NCBI RefSeq assembly: GCF_003058195.1
Contig: NZ_QBUH01000001.1
Span: 1-64,000 of the forward strand
Length of the DNA stretch: 64,000 nucleotides
Source of the DNA: Elizabethkingia sp. YR214
GTDB lineage: Bacteria > Bacteroidota > Bacteroidia > Flavobacteriales > Weeksellaceae
Direction of reading: 5' to 3'
Part shown: positions 17,870-25,859 of the stretch, one piece after another
Position numbering within the stretch: the stretch's first letter is position 1
How the letters are laid out: each line of letters starts with the position of its first letter
The notes under the pieces: model-generated
The model's input: the letters and a program-made list of their open reading frames with translations, nothing else
What the model was told of the DNA's origin: nothing
Databases searched by the model: none
Translations under genes and position numbers: made by a program

Positions 17870-18823
17870 ATGGCAAAAAAAGTCGGAATACTATTTGGGA
17901 TGGAAGATACTTTCCCTTGGGCATTTATAGATAAAGTAAACGAACTGGGAAAAGGTGAGATTATTGCTGAACCGGTTAAGATTGATGTGCTGGAGCAGGG
18001 TGTAGATTATGGCTATGCTGTAATTATAGACCGAATTTCTCAGGATGTTCCTTTCTATCGTGCTTATCTAAAAAATGCAGCACTTAATGGTACTTATGTT
18101 ATCAACAATCCCTTTTGGTGGAGTGCAGATGAGAAGTTCTTTAACAATGCATTAATGACCAAGCTGGGAATTCCTTTGCCAAAAACAGTTTTGCTGCCAT
18201 CCAATGACAGGCCAACCAATACAAGCGAAACATCGTTCAGGAACCTTACCTTTCCACATAACTGGGAATATATTTTCAATTATGTAGGTTTTCCTGCCTA
18301 TATGAAGCCTCATGATGGTGGTGGCTGGAGAAATGTTTATCGTGTAGAAAGCCCTGAAGACTTGTGGAATAAACTTTCGGAAACGGAGCAACTGGTCATG
18401 ATGGTACAGGAAGAAATTATTTTTGAAGACTATTATCGCGTATACTGTCTGGGCAAAAAATATGTTCATATTATGCCTTACGAGCCAAGAAATCCACATC
18501 ATTTGAGATATGCTGCAAAATCTCAATATTCAGGAAAGCAATTAGAAGACTTACTAAAAACCATTCACAACTATACTATTAAAATGAATGAGGCTTTAGG
18601 TTACGATTTTAACACTGTAGAGTTTGCTGTAAGAGACGGTATTCCTTACGCTATCGATTTCTGCAACCCGGCACCAGATGCCGACAGAAATTCTGTAGGA
18701 GAGGAAAATTTCGACTGGATTGTAGAGCATGCTGCTAAACTGGCTATTGAAAAAGCTAATGAATATGTTCCGGGCAAGCCGAATATTTCGTGGGGAACCT
18801 TTGTAAAAGATTCTGTAAAATAG
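17870..18823 (+). CDS. ATP-grasp ligase (second in the operon, RimK/glutathione-synthase-like)
   Basis: 317 residues. N-terminal domain MAKKVGILFGMEDTFPWAFI, an ATP-binding part with FPAYMKPHDGGGWRNVYRV near 145, and the metal-binding E-x-D-x-N block NTVEFAVRDGIPYAIDFCNPAPD near 250. Size and plan fit glutathione-synthase/RimK-type peptide ligases. It precedes the GCS2 ligase gene, recalling the gamma-glutamylcysteine ligase plus glutathione synthetase pairing, but the local sequence does not identify substrates. Confidence 0.85.
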   Translation: MAKKVGILFGMEDTFPWAFIDKVNELGKGEIIAEPVKIDVLEQGVDYGYAVIIDRISQDVPFYRAYLKNAALNGTYVINNPFWWSADEKFFNNALMTKLGIPLPKTVLLPSNDRPTNTSETSFRNLTFPHNWEYIFNYVGFPAYMKPHDGGGWRNVYRVESPEDLWNKLSETEQLVMMVQEEIIFEDYYRVYCLGKKYVHIMPYEPRNPHHLRYAAKSQYSGKQLEDLLKTIHNYTIKMNEALGYDFNTVEFAVRDGIPYAIDFCNPAPDADRNSVGEENFDWIVEHAAKLAIEKANEYVPGKPNISWGTFVKDSVK

Positions 18824-18870
18824 ATCCGCTATATGCGGGCTTCTCAAACTAAAAATTAAAGACACACAAA

Positions 18871-19971
18871 ATGCACAAATTCACAATAGGTATAGAAGAG
18901 GAGTACCAGATTATCGATGCGGAAAGCCGGGATTTGGTTTCACACGTTTCCAAAATTATAGAAAGTGGAAAGGCAATATTGAGTGAAAATCTCAAGCATG
19001 AAATGCATGAGTCCATGGTAGAAATGGAAACAGGTATTTGTCAGAATATTCAACAGGCGCGTGAGGAGCTTACCAGCCTGCGACGTCAGCTGGTAAAAAT
19101 AGCACACGATCAGGGGCTTCGTGTTTCCGGAGGAGGAACCCATCCTTTCTCTCATTGGAAAGACAATATCATTACCAAAGCCGAGCGTTATAATAAAATT
19201 GTAAACGATATGGGTGATGTTGCCAGATCTAACCTGATCTTTGGTCTTCACGTACATATTGGTATTCCGGACAGAGAAGAAGGAATCCGCATTCAGAATG
19301 TAATGCGTTACTTCCTGCCCCACGTTTATGCACTTTCTACCAACTCTCCTTTTTGGGTAGGCAGACTTACGGGCTTTAAATCTTATCGTCAAGAAGTTTT
19401 TGCCAAGTTTCCTAGAACAGGTATTCCAAGTTATTTTAGCAGTGTTGCAGAGTTCGACGCTTATGTTAACCTGATGATAAAAACCGGTACTATAGATAAT
19501 GCTAAAAAGATATGGTGGGATCTTCGGGTTCATCCTTTTTATCCGACGATAGAGTTCAGGATTTGTGATATGCCTTTTACGATAGATGAGACAACCTGCC
19601 TTGCGGCAATTATGCAGTCTTTAGTTGCCAAAATCTATAAAATGCACAGGCAGAATATCAGTTTCCGTTCTTACCGCAGATTACTACTGAGTGAAAATAA
19701 ATGGCGGGCTTCTAAAGACGGGATACACGCAGACCTTATAGACTTTGGTAAGGAGGCCAGCGTACCTTACGCAATTCTATTGGAAGAATTACTGGAATTT
19801 ATAGATGATGTTGTTGATGAACTGGGATGTCGCAAAGAAGTAGAATATGCCCGTGAAATTATAAAAATGGGTACCGGTGCCGATAGACAGCTAAAGGTTT
19901 TTCACGAGACAGGTGACATCAAGAAGGTCGTAGACTATATGATTCGTGAAACCGAAAAATCCGTACTCTAA
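18871..19971 (+). CDS. Carboxylate-amine ligase, GCS2/YbdK family
   Basis: 366 residues of the glutamate-cysteine ligase type 2 family. It begins FTIGIEEEYQIID, the signature acidic block for metal/ATP binding, and contains GGTHPFSHW, FGLHVHIGI and IEFRICDMPFT in order. E. coli YbdK has weak gamma-glutamyl ligase activity; other members act in secondary metabolism. In this operon it is probably the committing ligase, activating a glutamate-like carboxylate. Full length for the family. A promoter-like TACATTTG follows it at 20008. Confidence 0.9.
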   Translation: MHKFTIGIEEEYQIIDAESRDLVSHVSKIIESGKAILSENLKHEMHESMVEMETGICQNIQQAREELTSLRRQLVKIAHDQGLRVSGGGTHPFSHWKDNIITKAERYNKIVNDMGDVARSNLIFGLHVHIGIPDREEGIRIQNVMRYFLPHVYALSTNSPFWVGRLTGFKSYRQEVFAKFPRTGIPSYFSSVAEFDAYVNLMIKTGTIDNAKKIWWDLRVHPFYPTIEFRICDMPFTIDETTCLAAIMQSLVAKIYKMHRQNISFRSYRRLLLSENKWRASKDGIHADLIDFGKEASVPYAILLEELLEFIDDVVDELGCRKEVEYAREIIKMGTGADRQLKVFHETGDIKKVVDYMIRETEKSVL

Positions 19972-20007
19972 CATCATAGAACACTGAAAAACAAATTTTT
20001 ACTTTAT

Positions 20008-20015
20008 TACATTTG
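20008..20015 (+). promoter_or_regulatory. Internal -7 element before the amidotransferase gene
   Basis: TACATTTG matches TAnnTTTG and sits in the widest gap of the operon (61 bases), 18 bases before the ATG at 20033. It could allow separate expression of the last two genes. No -33 box is seen. Confidence 0.45.
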
Positions 20016-20032
20016 TAGAAAATATACAGATT

Positions 20033-20866
20033 ATGAACCACGAAATAAGAATCGCAATACTCGACATGAACAACAATCATCCTAACCAAGGGATGAGAAA
20101 TATAAAGGATATATCGGAAACTTTTAAAACAAATTCCGGATATCAGGTTAGTATTGAGATTTTTGATATTCGTCATCAATACGAAATGCCTAAAATTGAA
20201 GATTTTGATATCTTCATTTCCTCCGGTGGTCCCGGAAATCCCCATAAGGAAGGTTTTGTGTGGGAAGAAAATTACAATCGTTTCCTCAATGCTATATGGA
20301 AGCATAACAAAGAACATGAATCCAAAAAATATATGTTCCTTATTTGTCATTCATTCCAACTAGCCTGCATTTATTGGGATTTGGCAGAAGTTACCCAAAG
20401 AAAATCTTATTCTTTCGGAGTCATGCCGATCCATAAAACAGACGCTGGCGAAAAGGATTTTTTACTGAAAAATCTTCCCGAACCTTTTTATGCTGTAGAT
20501 TCCAGAGCCTATCAGGTTATCCAGCCCAAAACGGAACACCTGGAGAAACATGGTATGCAGATTCTGGCACTGGAAAAAGAGCGCCCGTATGTTGATCTGG
20601 AAAGGGCTGTAATGGCTATTCGGTTTTCCGATGAAATATTTGGAACGCAATTTCACCCCGAAGCAGATCCAGAAGGATTCTTGGAATCCCTGAAAGTTGA
20701 AAAATATAAGAACAGTATTATAGAGGATTACGGATTGGATAAATATCAGGAAACTATTGACCGTATTGACGATGAAGACAAAGTAGTACTCACAAGAAAA
20801 GAAATCCTGCCAGTATTTTTGGAATTTGCCGCACAGCAGATTTCCAAAACTGTTTCCCTGGCCTAA
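20033..20866 (+). CDS. Class I glutamine amidotransferase-like protein
   Basis: 277 residues with the triad of class I GATases: nucleophile C105 in FLICHSFQLA, and H208/E210 in GTQFHPEADPEG. An oxyanion-type glycine loop (SSGGPGNP) is near 65. There is no fused synthase domain, so it either supplies ammonia to a partner ligase or is a gamma-glutamyl hydrolase (the same fold as PuuD). The latter would fit an operon with a GCS2 ligase, since it could remove gamma-glutamyl groups. About 70 C-terminal residues extend past the domain. Partner unknown. Confidence 0.85.
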   Translation: MNHEIRIAILDMNNNHPNQGMRNIKDISETFKTNSGYQVSIEIFDIRHQYEMPKIEDFDIFISSGGPGNPHKEGFVWEENYNRFLNAIWKHNKEHESKKYMFLICHSFQLACIYWDLAEVTQRKSYSFGVMPIHKTDAGEKDFLLKNLPEPFYAVDSRAYQVIQPKTEHLEKHGMQILALEKERPYVDLERAVMAIRFSDEIFGTQFHPEADPEGFLESLKVEKYKNSIIEDYGLDKYQETIDRIDDEDKVVLTRKEILPVFLEFAAQQISKTVSLA

Positions 20867-20881
20867 AAACACAAATATGAT

Positions 20882-22075
20882 ATGATTCCGAATCTCAGAA
20901 AGCAGTTTAATGATGCTTTCTCACCAGAGAAATATCAAAAACTAAAAGATACCTGTCAACAACATTCATCTACAGAAATTGGATTCAGACTTTCAGAAAG
21001 TCCAATTTTTGTTGATAAAGTTTTTCAGGAAAAACTATTTAATGCAGCCGAGTCTATTATTCAGCAAATAGATTCTTTTTCTGCCGAAGAACTAAACAAA
21101 GCTATTCCTTCTCAGGCTTTGGTTCCCGGTGATGATTCCCATTATCATTTTCTGGCAATTGATTTCGGAATATGCAGAAATGAATCCGGAGGACTGGAAC
21201 CTCAGCTAATCGAACTACAGGCTTTTCCTTCCCTTTTTGGCTTTCAACGCCAGTATGAGGAAGATTTAAGATCCGTATATCCTTTTCTGGATACTTTCAA
21301 AAGACGTATCCCGATAAATGATTACATCGAGAAACTAAGGAATATTATTATTGGAAACGAAAATCCGGAGAATGTAATTCTGCTGGAAATATTCCCTGAA
21401 CAGCAAAAAACGGCTGTAGACTTTAGTGTAACTGAAAATTTTCTAGGCATAAAAACCATTTGCCTGGCCAAGCTTATAAAAGAAGGCCGACAGCTTTTCT
21501 ACGAAGACAATGGGAGAAAGATCAAAATAAACCGCATTTACAATCGGGTAATTTTTGATGAACTGGATAATATTCCAGATCTGAAAACTGATTTTCATTT
21601 TACAGATGATGTAGATGTAACCTGGGTAACACATCCCAACTGGTTCTTCAAAATTTCTAAGTTTATCCTTCCAAAGCTAAACCATACTTATGTTCCGAAA
21701 AGTTATTTTCTGAATGAAGCTCCGGATAATTTAGGCTATAGTCAGTATGTATTGAAGCCCCTTTTTTCCTTTGCAGGAAGCGGTGTAAACATATATCCTG
21801 TACAGGAGGATATCGACAGAATTACTGACAAAGAAAATTACATTTTGCAAAAAAAGGTAGATTATGCTCCGATATTTGGGGATATCAATGGTGAATTTTC
21901 CAAAGCAGAAATCCGCTTATTGTTCGGTAAAGCAGAAGGAAGTAACAAATTAGAGTTCCTGGTAAATCTTGTAAGAATGACCAAAGCGGAAATGGTGAAT
22001 GTAAATTTCAATAAGAAAGATGCAATTTGGATTGGCAGTACCATGGCCTTTTTCGAAAGTGATCTTCAGAAATAA
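20882..22075 (+). CDS. ATP-grasp-like protein of unknown substrate (third in the operon)
   Basis: 397 residues not matching a family I can name firmly. An ATP-grasp-like C-terminal half is suggested by SQYVLKPLFSFAGSGVNIYP near 290, ENYILQKKV and KAEIRLLFG; the N-terminal part has LAIDFGICRNESGGLEPQLIELQAFP. The pattern recalls circularly permuted ATP-grasp or glutathionylspermidine-synthase-like proteins, but this is a visual judgement. It is the last gene of the operon. The A-rich leader ATG at 20877 is out of frame and stops after two codons; the real start is five bases further. Confidence 0.65.
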   Translation: MIPNLRKQFNDAFSPEKYQKLKDTCQQHSSTEIGFRLSESPIFVDKVFQEKLFNAAESIIQQIDSFSAEELNKAIPSQALVPGDDSHYHFLAIDFGICRNESGGLEPQLIELQAFPSLFGFQRQYEEDLRSVYPFLDTFKRRIPINDYIEKLRNIIIGNENPENVILLEIFPEQQKTAVDFSVTENFLGIKTICLAKLIKEGRQLFYEDNGRKIKINRIYNRVIFDELDNIPDLKTDFHFTDDVDVTWVTHPNWFFKISKFILPKLNHTYVPKSYFLNEAPDNLGYSQYVLKPLFSFAGSGVNIYPVQEDIDRITDKENYILQKKVDYAPIFGDINGEFSKAEIRLLFGKAEGSNKLEFLVNLVRMTKAEMVNVNFNKKDAIWIGSTMAFFESDLQK

Positions 22076-22155
22076 TTAAGTTAATAATCACTCACATACT
22101 TACAAACCTTATGGGCAATCAGTACCTATAAGGTTCTATATTGTAAGTAAAAAAC

Positions 22156-22187
22156 AAGAGAGTGCCTCCCGACGGAAACACTCTCTT
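22156..22187. terminator. Bidirectional terminator between ligase and fucose operons
   Basis: AAGAGAGTG (22156-22164) pairs with CACTCTCTT (22179-22187) around a 14-base loop. T runs follow on both strands, and it lies between two convergent operons. A second inverted repeat, AACCTTAT/ATAAGGTT, precedes it at about 22106-22136 without T runs. Confidence 0.8.
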
Positions 22188-22224
22188 TTGAAAAGTTAAA
22201 ATAATAATATGTGTGATGAAGTAT

Positions 22225-23004
22225 TTATAAAGCTCTATCAAGGTGTACATAGCCACCATCAACATGAATAAGCTGTCCGGTCGTATGACTGGACTTTTCT
22301 GACAAAAGAAATACAACCATGTTGGCTATTTCCTCTGTCGTTGTCATTCTCTTTTCAAAAGGAATTTTATCTGTTATAGATTTCAGTTTAGCCTCAGGAT
22401 TGTCAAAAGTCTTGATCCACTTTTCATATAATGGTGTATAAGCTTCAGCAACAATTACAGCATTTACCCTGATACTATAAGGCAATAATTCTACAGCCCA
22501 ATCTCTGGTCAATCCACTTCTGCCGCCATTGGATGCTGCATAAGCTGAGGTTCCGCCCTGACCAGTTTCAGAAGTTTTGCTTCCTATATTTACAATAGAT
22601 CCTTTACTTTCTTTCAAGGCAGGAAGCGCATAGTGAGCCAGAAGATAATAATGAACAAGATTCTTGTGTAATGACTGCATAAAAGCCTCATAACTTCCAT
22701 TCTCCAACCCTACTCCATCATTAACTCCTGCATTGTTTACCAACCCGTCAATTCTTCCGAACTTTGTAATAATCTCATCTATAGCTTTTCTGCATTCCTC
22801 AGGCTGAGTCAACTCAGCAACTACAGCATGAGCGGTCAGATTTTTTTCGGCTAAATCATCAATAAGTTTCTGATTGTCTTCAGCACTTCTTCCGATAATA
22901 ACTGGGATAGCCTTTTCCTGAGCCAATACTCGTACAATGCCTTCTCCTATTCCTTTGGCTCCACCACTTACGATGATAATTTTATTTTCAAGTTGTAAAT
23001 TCAT
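22225..23004 (-). CDS. L-fucose dehydrogenase (SDR family)
   Basis: 259-residue short-chain dehydrogenase. Cofactor motif SGGAKGIGEG, NNAG at about 90, a catalytic Ser near SIVNIGSKTSE and YAASNGG in place of YxxxK: the usual Lys is Asn here, or the alignment shifts by a residue, so this point deserves a check. In this gene set it should oxidise L-fucose to L-fuconolactone with NAD(P). It is the last gene of the leftward fucose operon, three bases after the lactonase gene. Assignment depends mostly on the neighbours, since SDR substrates are hard to call. Confidence 0.78.
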   Translation of the reverse strand: MNLQLENKIIIVSGGAKGIGEGIVRVLAQEKAIPVIIGRSAEDNQKLIDDLAEKNLTAHAVVAELTQPEECRKAIDEIITKFGRIDGLVNNAGVNDGVGLENGSYEAFMQSLHKNLVHYYLLAHYALPALKESKGSIVNIGSKTSETGQGGTSAYAASNGGRSGLTRDWAVELLPYSIRVNAVIVAEAYTPLYEKWIKTFDNPEAKLKSITDKIPFEKRMTTTEEIANMVVFLLSEKSSHTTGQLIHVDGGYVHLDRAL

Positions 23005-23007
23005 ATC

Positions 23008-23829
23008 CTATAAATTATAAAAATCAGCAGCATTTCCGCTCAGTATCTGATGCTGTTCCTCTTTGCTAAATTTTTGTATATAATCTTTTACCAGTTGCAT
23101 CCACTCTTCATAATTAGTATTCAGAAGCATTACCGGCCAGTCACTCCCAAACATTATTCTGGATGTTCCGAAATATTCGAAAATTACATCTAAATAAGGC
23201 TCCAAAGTTTCTTTTGTCCACTTTCCTTTCTCAGCTTCTGTAACCAGTCCGGATAATTTGCAATATACATTTTCGCATTTTGCCAATGCTGCAATATTCT
23301 TTTTCCAAAAAGCTATCTCTGGTCTTCTTAAATCCGGTTTGCCCATATGATCCAAAACCAACTTTTGCTCTGGAAGTTTTTCAGCAAACTCAATGACTTC
23401 TCCCATTTGCGAATAATAAACCAGAATGTCATAGGTATAATTATACGCTTTCAGCTTTCTTATATTATCCACAAACTGTGGATAAGCTAAAAAGCCTTCC
23501 GGTTCTGCCTGCACAATATGTCGCCAGCCTTTTAGTTTAGAATATTTTCTAAATGTATGTAGCTGCTCTTCGAAATTATCACTCAGGAAATCTATCCAAC
23601 CTACAACTCCCAGTATTTTAGGATTATTTTCTGCAAGATCCAGCAAAAATCTGGTTTCCGTAAGGCTCTGATCTGCCTGTACAGCAACAATACCCTCAAC
23701 GCTGTTACTTACCAGCAATTCTTCGAGATCAGAAGGCAGAAAGTCCTTACGGATAACTTCCATGCTATCATCGATCCAGCTATCGCGGACCTTATCGTAT
23801 TGCCAGAAATGAACGTGAGTGTCTATCAT
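23008..23829 (-). CDS. L-fuconolactonase (amidohydrolase-2 family)
   Basis: 273 residues. It opens with MIDTHVHFW, the metal-binding HxH of the amidohydrolase-2 family, and has VLDHMGKPD and MFGSDWPV further on, as in sugar lactonases (fuconolactonase, rhamnonolactonase, 4-sulfomuconolactonase). It would open L-fucono-1,4-lactone to L-fuconate. Tight spacing on both sides (3 bases each) shows co-translation with the dehydrogenase and the mutarotase. Confidence 0.85.
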   Translation of the reverse strand: MIDTHVHFWQYDKVRDSWIDDSMEVIRKDFLPSDLEELLVSNSVEGIVAVQADQSLTETRFLLDLAENNPKILGVVGWIDFLSDNFEEQLHTFRKYSKLKGWRHIVQAEPEGFLAYPQFVDNIRKLKAYNYTYDILVYYSQMGEVIEFAEKLPEQKLVLDHMGKPDLRRPEIAFWKKNIAALAKCENVYCKLSGLVTEAEKGKWTKETLEPYLDVIFEYFGTSRIMFGSDWPVMLLNTNYEEWMQLVKDYIQKFSKEEQHQILSGNAADFYNL

Positions 23830-23832
23830 TTT

Positions 23833-24162
23833 TTACAGACTAAATATTTTGTCCATTAACACCCATTTTTCGCCAGGCTTAGATTTGGGTAGTGCCTGCT
23901 GATAATCCCACATCAACTTTTCCCATTCCTGAACTTTCGGGTTTTCTGCATCTGCTTCAGCCTTTGCGTCGAAGGAAAAATCGTCCCCAACCTCCATTAT
24001 CATGAAAAGTCGGTTATCTGTACGGTAGATTTCCATATTCTGTATTCCGGAAGTTTTGATGCTTTCCAGAATTTCAGGCCATACCTGCTTGTGGTATTCT
24101 TCATATTGACGAATTAACTCGTCGTCGTCTTTAAGATCTAAAGCTAGTGCATATTTTCTCAT
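23833..24162 (-). CDS. Sugar mutarotase, RhaM family (L-fucose/L-rhamnose)
   Basis: 109 residues, the exact size of the L-rhamnose mutarotase family (a ferredoxin-like dimer). Motifs: ALDLKDDDELIRQYEEYHKQVWPEI at the start (catalytic His region), MEIYRTDNRLFMIMEV, and the WDYQQALP/KPGEKWVLM end. It equilibrates the sugar anomers before oxidation. E. coli uses FucU, an unrelated fold; RhaM-type enzymes in fucose clusters are known in non-phosphorylative pathways. Its stop overlaps the start of the next gene upstream by one base. Confidence 0.88.
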   Translation of the reverse strand: MRKYALALDLKDDDELIRQYEEYHKQVWPEILESIKTSGIQNMEIYRTDNRLFMIMEVGDDFSFDAKAEADAENPKVQEWEKLMWDYQQALPKSKPGEKWVLMDKIFSL

Positions 24163-25010
24163 TAGGAATAAGCTTTTACATTTTGTTTACTTGTTCCCAG
24201 TCCTTCTATTCCTAATTCTACAACATCTCCCGGATTCAGATACCATGCTTCTGGTTTCTGTCCCATTCCTACTCCTGCAGGTGTTCCGGTTGAGATTACA
24301 TCTCCCGGAAGTAAGGTCATAAACTGACTGATATAACTTACTATATAAGCTACATCAAAGATAAAGTTTGAAGTATTACCATCCTGAACCTTTTTGTCAT
24401 TTACTTTCAGCCAAAGTCTCAGGTTATTTACATCTTTTATTTCATCTTTTGTGGCGATAAAAGGACCTAGTGGTGCAAATGTATCTGCACTTTTCCCTTT
24501 TACCCATTGCCCGTTTCTTTCGATCTGGAAAGCTCTTTCGCTGTAATCATTGTGCAAAGCATAGCCTGCAACATGATCCAATGCATTTTCCATTTCTACA
24601 TAGCTGGCCTTTTTTCCTATTATTATAGCCAGTTCAACCTCCCAGTCTGTTTTAGTGCTGTTTTTGGGAATTATCAGATCGTCGTTAGGACCAACTAAGG
24701 CTGTAGTAGATTTAAAAAACAAAATAGGTTCAGATGGTATAGGCATATTAGTTTCTTCGGCGTGGTCTTTATAATTAAGTCCTACGCAAACAATTTTTGA
24801 AGGTCTTGCCAGTGGTGCGCCTAATCTTACATCCTGATTAACTTCGGTAAGTCCGCCGGCAGCAATTTTTTCTTTTAACTCTTCAATAGCATTCCCGGAG
24901 AAAAACTTTTCATCATAATCATTCACCAGGTGAGAAACATCGTAGTATTTCTCATCAATAATAACACCTGGTTTTTCTTGTCCTTCTGCTCCGTATCTTA
25001 TTAGTTTCAT
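24162..25010 (-). CDS. 2,4-diketo-3-deoxy-L-fuconate hydrolase (FAH family)
   Basis: 282-residue fumarylacetoacetate-hydrolase-fold enzyme. KIVCVGLNYKDHAEETNM, the metal-binding E-x-E in DWEVELAIIIG, YALHNDYSERAFQ and LLPGDVISTGTPAGVGMG are all present. In the non-phosphorylative fucose route it splits 2,4-diketo-3-deoxy-L-fuconate to pyruvate and L-lactate; the LutABC genes in the same cluster would then use the lactate. Databases often name this family ureidoglycolate lyase, which does not fit here. Confidence 0.85.
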   Translation of the reverse strand: MKLIRYGAEGQEKPGVIIDEKYYDVSHLVNDYDEKFFSGNAIEELKEKIAAGGLTEVNQDVRLGAPLARPSKIVCVGLNYKDHAEETNMPIPSEPILFFKSTTALVGPNDDLIIPKNSTKTDWEVELAIIIGKKASYVEMENALDHVAGYALHNDYSERAFQIERNGQWVKGKSADTFAPLGPFIATKDEIKDVNNLRLWLKVNDKKVQDGNTSNFIFDVAYIVSYISQFMTLLPGDVISTGTPAGVGMGQKPEAWYLNPGDVVELGIEGLGTSKQNVKAYS

Positions 25011-25025
25011 TGTCTTTGTTTAAAA

Positions 25026-25790
25026 TTAGTTATTTAATGTTGTAAAACCTCCGTCAATCGGGTAATCGCATCCTGTAATAAAAGAAGCTTCGTCACTGCA
25101 TAAATACAATGCCAACGCTGCAATTTCTTTTGGATTTGCCATTCTTCCTATTGGTTGAGTTTTGGAAAGGTTCTGAAACATTTCCTCTATTCTGTCAGGA
25201 TAATTCTTTTGTAAAAATCCATCTACAAAAGGTGTATGTACTCTGGCCGGAGAAATAGAATTACAACGGATATTATCATGGATGTAGTCTTTGGCTACAC
25301 TCATCGTCATCGCTTTTACAGCTCCTTTTGCAGTACTATAAGCAAACCTGTCCGGGATACCTACCAATGCTGCAATAGATGCAAGATTAAGAATAACCGC
25401 ATTTCCGGATTCTTTTAATTGTGGAATGGCTGCATGCAAACAGTTGTAAACTCCTTTGATATTTACATTTACTATTTTATCAAAATCTTCTTCTGAGGTA
25501 TTATCTGCTTTACCAACATGGGCAATACCAGCATTGTTTACCAATATATTAATAGCACCTATACTTGTAAACAAATCTTTTATCTGTTGGTGATTGGATA
25601 CATCACAAACATGAACATAGGCTTTCCCGCCCTTTGCTTCTATTTCGGATAAAGCTTCTGCTCCGTTGGCTTCACTAATCTCCAGGATATGAACTTCTGC
25701 TCCCTGCTCGGCAAATAATTCAGAAATAGCTTTTCCTATACCACTTCCTCCTCCTGTAATTACTGCTCTTTTATTTTTTAATGAAAACAT
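25026..25790 (-). CDS. 2-keto-3-deoxy-L-fuconate dehydrogenase (SDR family)
   Basis: 254-residue SDR. TGGGSGIGKA binds the cofactor, NNAGIAHVG follows, the catalytic Ser is in ILNLASIAAL and YSTAKGAV gives Tyr/Lys. The C-terminus GCDYPIDGGFTTL is standard. It would oxidise 2-keto-3-deoxy-L-fuconate to the 2,4-diketo acid that the FAH enzyme cleaves. Position between FAH hydrolase and dehydratase supports the step. Confidence 0.83.
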   Translation of the reverse strand: MFSLKNKRAVITGGGSGIGKAISELFAEQGAEVHILEISEANGAEALSEIEAKGGKAYVHVCDVSNHQQIKDLFTSIGAINILVNNAGIAHVGKADNTSEEDFDKIVNVNIKGVYNCLHAAIPQLKESGNAVILNLASIAALVGIPDRFAYSTAKGAVKAMTMSVAKDYIHDNIRCNSISPARVHTPFVDGFLQKNYPDRIEEMFQNLSKTQPIGRMANPKEIAALALYLCSDEASFITGCDYPIDGGFTTLNN

Positions 25791-25859
25791 TCTATATCTT
25801 TTTTAAGCGCAAAATGCGCATCGTTTTTTCTAATTCTAGCTTCTAATCTAACTTCATAC

